Of a DNA stretch of 22,307 bases, positions 15,902 to 22,307 are shown piece by piece. Location: the IMG/VR virus record IMGVR_UViG_3300022689_000073, positions 1 through 22,307 of that record, one strand, 5' to 3'. How positions within the stretch are numbered: the stretch's first letter is position 1; each line of letters starts with the position of its first letter. Origin of the DNA: a virus. A model generated the notes under the pieces. That model made no database searches. It was given only the letters and a program-made list of their open reading frames with translations, and was not told the origin of the DNA. The position numbers and the translations under genes are program-made.

Positions 15902-18900
15902 GCACGATCACGATCGTAACTTCCACGCAGGGCGGGGCAGTCACGCTGCAGTCGGACGAGACTACGCTCAATGTCGTCTCCGGCGGCGCGCAGGGTCCGG
16001 CGGGTCCTCAAGGACCAGTCGGTCCGGAGGGCCCTCAAGGCCCGGCCGGACCGCAAGGCACGACTGGCGCGACTGGCCCCGCAGGCCCCACTGGCCCCGA
16101 AGGCCCACAAGGTCCGGCAGGACCGGTCGGCCCTCAAGGCGCAGATGGTCCTCAAGGTCTGACCGGTCCTGAAGGCCCGGCCGGTCCTGAAGGCCCACAA
16201 GGCCCGGAAGGGCCTGCAGGTTCGCAAGGTGATCCCGGCGTCATCGGCCCCGAAGGCCCGCAAGGTCCGCAAGGCGACCCCGGCCCTACAGGTCCGCAAG
16301 GCCCTCAAGGTATCCAAGGTCCCATCGGCCTGACCGGCCCGCAGGGTCCGCAAGGCCTCGAGGGTCCGCAAGGCCCGATCGGCCCCGAAGGTCCTCAAGG
16401 GACCGGCCTTACGATCCTTGGCACGCTCACGGACCAGTCCGAGCTTCCGGGCTCGCCGACAAACGGAGACGCGTACATTATCGCGGGTGATCTCTGGGTC
16501 GCCAACGCAGGCACATTCAGCAACGCTGGACCGGTGCAGGGACCGGAAGGTCCTACAGGCCCCGCGGGCCCTCAGGGCATCCGAGGGCCCACAGGACTTA
16601 CGGGCCCGGCAGGCGCGGATGGCGCGGATGGTGCAACCGGTCCGCAAGGCCCGGCAGGACTTACAGGCCCGGCAGGCGCGGATGGCGTGGACGGTGTCGA
16701 TGGTGCAGATGGCTCGGTCTGGCGCTCTGGTGCAGGCGCTCCCGCGGCGTCTCTCGGTGTGGACGGTGACTTCTACCTCGATACAGATACAGGCGACGTC
16801 TACAGGAAAGCTGCAGGAACCTACGCAACTGTGGACAACATCCAAGGTCCGACAGGCGCGACAGGCCCGCAAGGCCCGCAAGGCCCGCAAGGCCCGACAG
16901 GCCCAACAGGCGCAGCAGGTGCGGATGGCGCGGATGGCTCGGTATGGCACTCCGACACAGGTGTCCCGTCGATCTTCCTTGGCGCGGATGGCGACTTTTA
17001 CCTCAGAACCGACACCGGTGACGTCTACGAGAAAGCGTCCGGCACTTGGTCGGTCGTCGACAACCTCACGGGCCCCTCGGGGCCCGCAGGTGCGGACGGC
17101 GTAGACGGGGTCAGCGACCCGGATGCGCGGATCGTCTATCCGGTCGAGGACCTGCAAGGGAGCATCACGCTCAACGAGAGCGGACTGGTCGACAACAACA
17201 CGTCTGGGCGGCTTCTGGTCACGACAGGGTCGAACGGCACGATCACGGTGACGCTGCCCACGCAGGCGACAAGCGCGATCCGCAACGGCGCGATGTTCAC
17301 GCTCGTGAACAAGGGCCCGAATTACACGGTCCAGATCGCGGCCGAGGTAGGCGCGACGATCAACGGGGCGACCGATACTCTTCAGCTCAACGACTTCTCC
17401 ACGGTCACGCTGTTCAAGATTGCAGCAAACGATTGGGTGGTGGGTACGGGCATCGCTGGCCCAGTAGGCCCAGAAGGTCCGTCCGGGCCAGCAGGTCCGA
17501 CAGGCCCGGCAGGCCCCCAAGGCCCGGTGGGGGATGGGCTGAACGTCCTTGGCGTCTTGGCAGCCGAGGTGGACCTTCCGGGCTCACCTGCCGATGGCGA
17601 CGCGTACCTGATCAACGGCGATCTCTGGGTGGCTTCTGGCGGCACGTTCACGAACGCAGGTCCCGTACAGGGCCCAGAAGGCCCGACAGGCCCGCAAGGC
17701 CCGGCAGGGCCTCAAGGCGACCCCGGCCCTGAAGGCCCGCAAGGACCGGCAGCCGAGAACGGCACCCCATTCGCGGGCGCGCGCGGTGCTTTCGAGAATT
17801 ATCAGATCACCACGACAGGCGCGGTCGTCGACGTGGCGATGTCGACTGAAGTTTACGACACCCACGATTTTCTCGACATTGCAACCAGCACCACTCGGTT
17901 TACGATACCCGCAGGAGTGACCCGTGTACGGATACGCGCGTTCGTCGGCCGAGACAACGCGGACCCCATGCCTGCGTCCAACCAGTGGGCAGTCGCCAAA
18001 AATGGAACAGTTGTACCCTCTGCAGAAGGAGGCGTGATAGCCAGCTTGATAATCGCTGGGTACACGAACTCAGGGATTACGGTCGTATCGGGCGTGATCT
18101 CTGTCGCTGAAGGTGACACGATAGGTCTGGTAGCGTTTCTCGCTGCGAGCGCCCAGATTGACGGCTGGGTTGAGATCGAGGCCGTCGACGGCAGCATCGT
18201 GGCCAGTGGACCGGCAGGCCCGGCAGGCGCGCAAGGGCCCGCGGGCCCGGCAGGCGCGCAAGGTGACCCCGGCCCAGCAGGAGCGGCAGGCGCAGACGGT
18301 GCAGATGGCGCGGTCTGGCGCTCTGGCGCAGGAGCTCCATCCAACGGCCTTGGCGCAGATGGCGATTTTTACCTCGACACCGACACTGGCGACGTCCACG
18401 AGAAAGCCGCCGGAACCTACTCAGTTGTGGGCAACATCCAAGGTCCCGCGGGCGCGACCGGCCCCGCAGGCCCGCAAGGCTCTGGGCTGACCGTTCTCGG
18501 CACGCTTGCGTCGACAGGAGACCTCCCCGGTTCTCCCTCGGATGGTGACGCGTACATCATCTCTGGCGATCTCTGGGTCGCCAGCGGAGGTACGTTCTCC
18601 AACGCAGGAGCGTTTGTCGGTCCTCAAGGCCCCACAGGCGCGACCGGCCCTGCAGGTCCGCAAGGCGACCCCGGGCCGACAGGCGCGACCGGTCCCGCAG
18701 GCGCAGATGGTGCAGACGGTGCAGCCGGCCAAGGCGTCCCGGCGGGGGGTACCGCAGGACAGGTCCTAGCGAAGATCGACGGCACTGACTACAACACGGA
18801 GTGGGTCGCGCAGTCAGGCGGCGGGGGCGGCGCGAGCGCGATCGACGACCTCACGGACGTGGACACCTCCACGACCGCGCCGACCGCTGGCCAAGCTCTT

Positions 18901-20451
18901 GTCTGGAACGACACAGACAGTGTCTGGGAGCCCGGCAATGTGGCTGCTGCGGGGGGAGGCTCGGTCAAAGCCGCCAAAGGGCTGTTCACGACAAACTTCG
19001 ATGTCCCGGCGACCACCGATACGATCTTGAGCATTGCGTCGACAGAGTTCGATACAGACGGGTTCTGGAGTGCAGGCAGCCCCACTCGGTTCACCGTTCC
19101 TGCTGACACCAGTTGGGTCGTACTCACCGCCAACGTGGTTGCTCGACAGCTTCAGACGGCAAGCACTGACTACATACTGCGCTTCAAGAAGAACGGCGTG
19201 AATTTTCAGTCGGTTACAGTGGATAACCAGTTCTGGGGCCCGCCTGCGATGACGTCGGGACCGCTTGAGGTGGTAGCAGGGGATTACTTCGAGCTCGAGG
19301 TCTGGTGTACTGACGCATGGGAGCTTAACACAGCGCTCTCATTTTTCACGATCCACGCGCTCGCAGCGGGCGGAGGCGGCGCGAGCGCGATCGACGACCT
19401 CACGGATGTGGACACCTCCACGGCCGCACCCACCGATGGCCAAGCCCTTGTCTGGAATGTCACAGACAGCGTCTGGGAGCCGGGGGAAGGGGGCACGACG
19501 ATCAACGGCCTGAACGACGTCGGCGATGTGGCTCTTGACCCGAGCGCGATCACTGACGGAGACGTTGGCCGGCCGCTAGGGCTCGTGTCGCGCAATCCGG
19601 ACACCTACGGGCTGCTGGAGCGTCTGGTCGCGGAGCCGGTGGCCGGTGGCTCCAAGATCATTGCCGAGCAGGACTTCGGGGCATCGAACGGTACAGAGCT
19701 GGTCATCTCTGACACGCACCTCTACGACGAAATCTGGATCATCGCATCAGAGCTGAGCGACACCGCGATGAACCTGCAGTTGCGCCCGGACGGCACGACT
19801 GCAGCAGCATGGGACTTCGACCGCATTCGCGTGTTCGACAGCGGCAGTGGCGTAACCGCGACCGTATCCGAGACCACAGGTGGCAGCGATGTGTTCTTCG
19901 GCTCTGGCGGGGCCGATCTCAGCGCCCTCGCGGTGGTCCGGGGCACGAAATCAGGCATCCCGCTCACGATTGACCGCACCCTCGGCGCGCGAGGCAATAG
20001 CTACTACCACACGTCGCTCGTGGTGGCTCAGAACGCGCTGGAGCTTCGCGCGATCGCGCTGCAGGCCACCTCCACGCTGACCGCAGGCAAGGTCTATGCG
20101 GTCGGTATCCGGCACTCTGCGCAGCCGCTCATCGTCCCGCTCGACTACGCCGGCAGTCCGGCTGGGGCGGGTACGCTCGCGCGCCACGTGCTGCCCATGA
20201 ATGCGACCATCCGGGCCGGTGCGCAGGGCCAGTTCAAGACCGAGACGAACCCGAGCGCTTCTACCGCGATTGACGTCCGCAGGAACGGTACGTCCATCGG
20301 CACGGTCACGATCCCCACAAGCGGCGATCCTACGATCGACATCCCCTCGGAGACCAACCTGACGACCGGAGACGTCCTGACGCTGCACGCCGCCGCGAGC
20401 GGGGACTTCGTGGACCTCTACGGCTCGCTTCTGCTGGAGGGTCGAGATTGA
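15898..20451 (+). CDS. modular collagen-like tail fibre
   Basis: This encodes 1517 residues. After about 30 beta-like residues, Gly-X-Y collagen tracts (mostly [12 protein letters not shown]) alternate with small repeated domains: module A (LPGS..GDAY...GDLWVA; residues 170, 547, 863), module B ([16 protein letters not shown]; residues 272, 347, 804), a beta-rich domain at 408-520, two related jelly-roll-like domains (about 625-765 and 1025-1155, sharing a TRFT-IP/VP block), and module C ([14 protein letters not shown]; about 977 and 1160). The last 300 residues are unique and beta-rich, the likely receptor-binding tip or trimerisation end. GAGG is seven bases before ATG. Trimeric collagen-like stalks are known in phage fibres; host specificity is inferred. 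Confidence 0.9.
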   Translation: MSTITIVTSTQGGAVTLQSDETTLNVVSGGAQGPAGPQGPVGPEGPQGPAGPQGTTGATGPAGPTGPEGPQGPAGPVGPQGADGPQGLTGPEGPAGPEGPQGPEGPAGSQGDPGVIGPEGPQGPQGDPGPTGPQGPQGIQGPIGLTGPQGPQGLEGPQGPIGPEGPQGTGLTILGTLTDQSELPGSPTNGDAYIIAGDLWVANAGTFSNAGPVQGPEGPTGPAGPQGIRGPTGLTGPAGADGADGATGPQGPAGLTGPAGADGVDGVDGADGSVWRSGAGAPAASLGVDGDFYLDTDTGDVYRKAAGTYATVDNIQGPTGATGPQGPQGPQGPTGPTGAAGADGADGSVWHSDTGVPSIFLGADGDFYLRTDTGDVYEKASGTWSVVDNLTGPSGPAGADGVDGVSDPDARIVYPVEDLQGSITLNESGLVDNNTSGRLLVTTGSNGTITVTLPTQATSAIRNGAMFTLVNKGPNYTVQIAAEVGATINGATDTLQLNDFSTVTLFKIAANDWVVGTGIAGPVGPEGPSGPAGPTGPAGPQGPVGDGLNVLGVLAAEVDLPGSPADGDAYLINGDLWVASGGTFTNAGPVQGPEGPTGPQGPAGPQGDPGPEGPQGPAAENGTPFAGARGAFENYQITTTGAVVDVAMSTEVYDTHDFLDIATSTTRFTIPAGVTRVRIRAFVGRDNADPMPASNQWAVAKNGTVVPSAEGGVIASLIIAGYTNSGITVVSGVISVAEGDTIGLVAFLAASAQIDGWVEIEAVDGSIVASGPAGPAGAQGPAGPAGAQGDPGPAGAAGADGADGAVWRSGAGAPSNGLGADGDFYLDTDTGDVHEKAAGTYSVVGNIQGPAGATGPAGPQGSGLTVLGTLASTGDLPGSPSDGDAYIISGDLWVASGGTFSNAGAFVGPQGPTGATGPAGPQGDPGPTGATGPAGADGADGAAGQGVPAGGTAGQVLAKIDGTDYNTEWVAQSGGGGGASAIDDLTDVDTSTTAPTAGQALVWNDTDSVWEPGNVAAAGGGSVKAAKGLFTTNFDVPATTDTILSIASTEFDTDGFWSAGSPTRFTVPADTSWVVLTANVVARQLQTASTDYILRFKKNGVNFQSVTVDNQFWGPPAMTSGPLEVVAGDYFELEVWCTDAWELNTALSFFTIHALAAGGGGASAIDDLTDVDTSTAAPTDGQALVWNVTDSVWEPGEGGTTINGLNDVGDVALDPSAITDGDVGRPLGLVSRNPDTYGLLERLVAEPVAGGSKIIAEQDFGASNGTELVISDTHLYDEIWIIASELSDTAMNLQLRPDGTTAAAWDFDRIRVFDSGSGVTATVSETTGGSDVFFGSGGADLSALAVVRGTKSGIPLTIDRTLGARGNSYYHTSLVVAQNALELRAIALQATSTLTAGKVYAVGIRHSAQPLIVPLDYAGSPAGAGTLARHVLPMNATIRAGAQGQFKTETNPSASTAIDVRRNGTSIGTVTIPTSGDPTIDIPSETNLTTGDVLTLHAAASGDFVDLYGSLLLEGRD
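15991..16404 (+). repeat. longest collagen-coding tract (Gly-X-Y)
   Basis: About 137 codons follow a strict glycine-every-third-residue pattern, mostly GGN-CCN-CAA/GAA units coding Gly-Pro-Gln and Gly-Pro-Glu. One aspartate-containing unit type (GDP) breaks the regularity. The nucleotide sequence is therefore a near-9-base tandem pattern and a likely place for slippage or recombination. It resembles tandem repeats or a CRISPR array at first glance, but it is coding and lacks unique spacers. Confidence 0.85.
18826..18930 (+). repeat. module C DNA repeat, copy 1
   Basis: This 105-base segment of the fibre gene codes [15 protein letters not shown] followed by a Gln-Ala-Leu-Val-Trp block. It matches copy 2 (19375-19479) with nine mismatches counted by eye and no length difference. 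The mismatches include both silent and replacement changes. Copy 1 is preceded by the common fibre linker [15 protein letters not shown]. Confidence 0.85.
19375..19479 (+). repeat. module C DNA repeat, copy 2
   Basis: Second 105-base copy of the segment at 18826-18930. Copies begin 549 bases (183 codons) apart, with the second jelly-roll-like domain between them, so recombination between copies would remove that domain and one repeat while keeping the reading frame. Confidence 0.85.
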
Positions 20452-21644
20452 GCCGGTACGTCGTCAGCTTGCACAAGGACGCTGACCGGGCGGCGGTAAT
20501 CGCTGCGCTGTCGACGCAGGGCGTCGTGCAGGAGTTCTCTGCGATCCCTCTCCTGCTGCAGTGGGACGGGCCTGAAGCGCTCGAGCCCAGCATGCTGGCA
20601 ATCCCGGGCGTCCGCGCGATCCAGAAAGACGAGCCGCGTCAATTTCGCGGGCTGTCGACCCACTACCTCGGGGCGCGCACGGCCGGGGTCCACGGGCAGC
20701 CCGCGATCGTGCTGCACGGGCAGAAGCCCGGGCAAACGCTCTTCAACAGCATGCGAGACCTCATTCAGCCGGTAGGAGAGGAGGTCGAGTTCGACTACGA
20801 CCCGACTGCAGGCGGGCTAGGTAACGGCTCAGGTGTGCGTGTCTACGTCGCTGACAGTGGAGTGGACGCGGATCACCCCGAGTGGACCGGCCGCTTCGGG
20901 GGTCTGATCTACAATGGTTACGGCGCGAACGCGTACCATCCGCACGGGTCGCGGGTGGGGTCAGTCGCCGTAGGTACGACCCTTGGCGTTGCTCCCGGGG
21001 CGACAATCTACGACGCGCGCGTACTCGACACCGGCAACACTGGCTCAGGGTCGATTGTCGTGAACGGCATCAACGCTTGCCTCACGAACTTCAACGCCGG
21101 GACCGACCCCGGGGTGCTCAACCTATCGCTCGGTGGCACAGGCACCAACATCTACGAGACTGCCCTCGACGCTTGTCTGGACGCGGGCCTCGTCGTCGTG
21201 ACTTCGGCCGGGAATGACGGAAACGACCTCGACGACCCCGGCGCACCGGATGCGTGGCCGGCAGAAATGTCCGACGTGGTCACGGTTGGAGCTCTGGACC
21301 CGCAGATGCGGCTGATCCCCTTCACGAACAGAGGTAGCGTTGTCGATCTCTTCGCGGTAGGGATCACCTACAATGGTGCGAACGAAGTAGGCGGGTTCTC
21401 GCGCCCGCTGTCGGTGCAAGGGACCAGCTTCTCAGCTCCCCTGACGACTGGGCTCATGGCGCGCATTCTGGGTGGCACCGCCAAGATGACCACACGTGCT
21501 GAAGTTTTGAGCACGGTGACAACACTGCTCAGCGACTACACCGTGGAGGACGTCAGGAACCGCGACGGCTCGTCGCGTGTTGGGCGAAAGCGTCTCTGGA
21601 TACCGGGTGTCACACGCACCGGCGTCGTGACCTATCCGGTCTGA
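20448..21644 (+). CDS. subtilisin-like serine protease (S8 family)
   Basis: This encodes a 398-residue S8 protease with the complete catalytic set: D136 in VADSGVD, H166 in HPHGSRVGS, oxyanion N256 in SAGNDG and S327 in GTSFSAP. Residues 1-65 ([19 protein letters not shown] and on) resemble a short I9-type prodomain, which would be cut off on maturation. There is no signal peptide, so it is made in the host cytoplasm and could enter the virion. The start is TTG, six bases after GGAGGG (20436-20441), and overlaps the fibre stop as TTGA, giving translational coupling. Possible roles are maturing the fibre or another virion protein, or degrading host surface protein at infection. Phage-encoded subtilases next to fibres are uncommon. 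Confidence 0.88.
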   Translation: MSRYVVSLHKDADRAAVIAALSTQGVVQEFSAIPLLLQWDGPEALEPSMLAIPGVRAIQKDEPRQFRGLSTHYLGARTAGVHGQPAIVLHGQKPGQTLFNSMRDLIQPVGEEVEFDYDPTAGGLGNGSGVRVYVADSGVDADHPEWTGRFGGLIYNGYGANAYHPHGSRVGSVAVGTTLGVAPGATIYDARVLDTGNTGSGSIVVNGINACLTNFNAGTDPGVLNLSLGGTGTNIYETALDACLDAGLVVVTSAGNDGNDLDDPGAPDAWPAEMSDVVTVGALDPQMRLIPFTNRGSVVDLFAVGITYNGANEVGGFSRPLSVQGTSFSAPLTTGLMARILGGTAKMTTRAEVLSTVTTLLSDYTVEDVRNRDGSSRVGRKRLWIPGVTRTGVVTYPV

Positions 21645-21648
21645 GAAA

Positions 21649-21927
21649 GTGCTCAAGCTCTTCCAGACCTACGTCGTAGGAGGGCGCACAGGCAAGCGCG
21701 AGAGCGCGTGGACGGTCTTTCTGCTGTGGCTAATTTTTACCGTCAGTTTGATCTGGATCGAAGCGAGCGAAGGGCCATCCATGGAAGGCTCGCGAAGCAT
21801 GTGGAGTGTCGTCACACCGTTTGTTTTTACTTGGCTTGGCGCAGCTCATGGACTTGAATGGGCAAGCAGGCAGTCGCCATGGGGTAGGGACAAACATGAA
21901 CCTAAGGGAAAAAGCAGTGACGATTAG
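21649..21927 (+). CDS. two-helix membrane protein, holin candidate
   Basis: This encodes 92 residues from GTG 21649, four bases after the protease stop, with a weak GAGA site. Two hydrophobic helices are visible: about residues 21-38 (WTVFLLWLIFTVSLIWIE) and 51-68 (MWSVVTPFVFTWLGAAHG), joined by a short acidic loop and followed by a strongly charged tail. Size and topology fit a class II holin, which opens the inner membrane at lysis. Position after the fibre module supports a lysis role. There is no endolysin in the window to confirm it, and a small unrelated membrane protein is possible. Confidence 0.55.
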   Translation: MLKLFQTYVVGGRTGKRESAWTVFLLWLIFTVSLIWIEASEGPSMEGSRSMWSVVTPFVFTWLGAAHGLEWASRQSPWGRDKHEPKGKSSDD

Positions 21928-22280
21928 GGACGAGATCAAGAACGACAGCGTTGCGATCCGATGGGTCAGGACCGCCGCGACAACTATCGCAGTGACAGCG
22001 ACGGCAGGGACGATCCTCTGGACCGCGGCCACATGGGTCTTCGGCCCTCGCGTAGCATTGTGGGCAGAGGAGCTGGTCGCCGCAACCACCATGGAGCTCC
22101 GTGCTGGGATCGACGCGAACGGTACGCACCTCGATCGGCTGGACGGCGTGGTCCGACGCCGAGTTCATTACCCGCCTTACGGAGCGCGTAGTGGAGGAGC
22201 ACTTTGGTATTGCGGTGGAACTCGTGCTCGTGGTGGAGGGGCTGGGCGAGATCCGCCGGGTGATCGAGGTGATCCAGTGA
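21896..22280 (+). CDS. single-pass membrane protein with coiled coil; frame change near 22150
   Basis: ATG 21896 lies five bases after AGGGA (21886-21890) and inside the previous gene. The frame codes a charged helix (residues 1-24), one membrane helix (about 27-50) and a coiled-coil start (MELRAGIDANGTHLDRLDGV, residues 66-85). From about residue 88 this frame turns into Arg/Gly/Pro-rich sequence typical of a non-coding frame. The +1 frame gives a natural helical sequence (EFITRLTERVVEEHFGIAVE) ending at TGA 22278-22280. Either a one-base sequencing error or programmed shift joins the two, or a second short gene overlaps. Type is CDS with uncertain 3' end. It might be a spanin or lysis partner of the holin candidate. 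Confidence 0.45.
22101..22280 (+). CDS. alternative: separate 59-residue overlapping gene
   Basis: If the two frames at the end are separate genes, this one would begin at GTG 22101, four bases after GGAG (22093-22096); an in-frame TAG at 22053 blocks any earlier start. The first 20 residues look poor (Ser/Thr/Trp-rich), whereas the last 40 (from DAEFITRL) look like a real amphipathic and hydrophobic helix. This pattern favours a shifted join with the upstream gene over an independent gene. It is listed as the alternative reading. Confidence 0.25.
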   Translation: MLGSTRTVRTSIGWTAWSDAEFITRLTERVVEEHFGIAVELVLVVEGLGEIRRVIEVIQ

Positions 22281-22307
22281 CCGCGCGGGCGCGGCAGCGC
22301 GGCGCCG
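22277..22307 (+). CDS. possible start of the next gene, cut by the window end
   Basis: GTG at 22277 overlaps the preceding TGA as GTGA, with GAGGTG (22266-22271) five bases upstream, a pattern shared with other junctions in this window. Only about ten codons (MTARARQRGA) are present, so no product can be named. An endolysin would be a natural next gene in this order, but that is a guess. Confidence 0.3.
   Translation, partial: MTARARQRGA

Noticed and set aside
15991-16404. Regular short repeats resembling a CRISPR array or tandem satellite
   Set aside because: The periodicity is nine bases, in frame, and codes Gly-X-Y collagen units; there are no unique spacers of constant length.
15676-17520. 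Minus-strand open frame of 614 codons opposite the collagen region
   Set aside because: Its Arg/Ala/Cys/Leu-rich repeats are only the complement of the Gly-Pro codons on the + strand.
1-22307. Short GC-rich inverted similarity between the two window ends (GCGCGGCGC and its complement)
   Set aside because: It is only about nine bases in low-complexity GC sequence and does not show direct terminal repeats; chance is sufficient.

Overview
The window reads as the late (structural) half of a tailed, probably podovirus-like, double-stranded DNA phage with a GC-rich genome. All convincing genes lie on the + strand. They are packed tightly, often with 4-8 bp overlaps or short Shine-Dalgarno spacers, and follow the usual packaging, head, adaptor, virion, fibre and lysis order. 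No integrase, repressor, replication, tRNA, rRNA or CRISPR sequence is visible. It is therefore a late module, or a contig cut out of a larger phage genome, rather than a complete one. Codon use and GC content fit an alphaproteobacterial host, with Rhodobacterales as my first guess, but that is inference only.

Layout: positions 1-508 form a leader with a C-rich low-complexity start (1-58), a relatively AT-rich non-coding stretch with a small hairpin and two adjacent palindromes, and a good sigma70-type promoter (450-478) just ahead of the first gene. Then come a small terminase-like gene (509-919), the large terminase (926-2344), the portal (2354-4453), a small overlapping gene (4416-4640), an acidic scaffold (4667-5638) and an N4-gp56-type major capsid protein (5661-6692). 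A TTCG-loop hairpin follows the capsid gene. Next is a 103-residue beta-rich head protein (6746-7057), followed by a second TTCG hairpin. Two small genes, a head-to-tail adaptor candidate (7693-8451) and an unrecognised Gln/Ala/Pro-rich protein (8453-9148) come next.

The centre (9152-15529) is one gene for a 2125-residue protein. It has glycine-rich hydrophobic segments, a proline-rich linker, a metallopeptidase-like HEVLGH motif and a long helical C-terminal region. It is most likely an ejected internal virion protein of the 'polyvalent' type. It is followed by a small BppU-N-like protein (15545-15901) and a 1517-residue modular collagen-like fibre (15898-20451). Next is a subtilisin-like protease with an intact Asp-His-Asn-Ser set, started from TTG inside the fibre stop codon (20448-21644). 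The last 660 bp hold two or three small genes, two of them membrane proteins that are plausible lysis components. The reading frame appears to change near 22150.

Working model: the terminases and portal package DNA into a capsid built on the scaffold. The adaptor and virion proteins close the head and form the ejection apparatus. The fibre recognises the host surface, and the coupled protease may mature a virion protein or digest host surface protein. Most interesting are the fibre-protease pair, the giant metallopeptidase-bearing virion protein and the module shuffling inside the fibre gene. No tail-tube or nozzle gene could be recognised.
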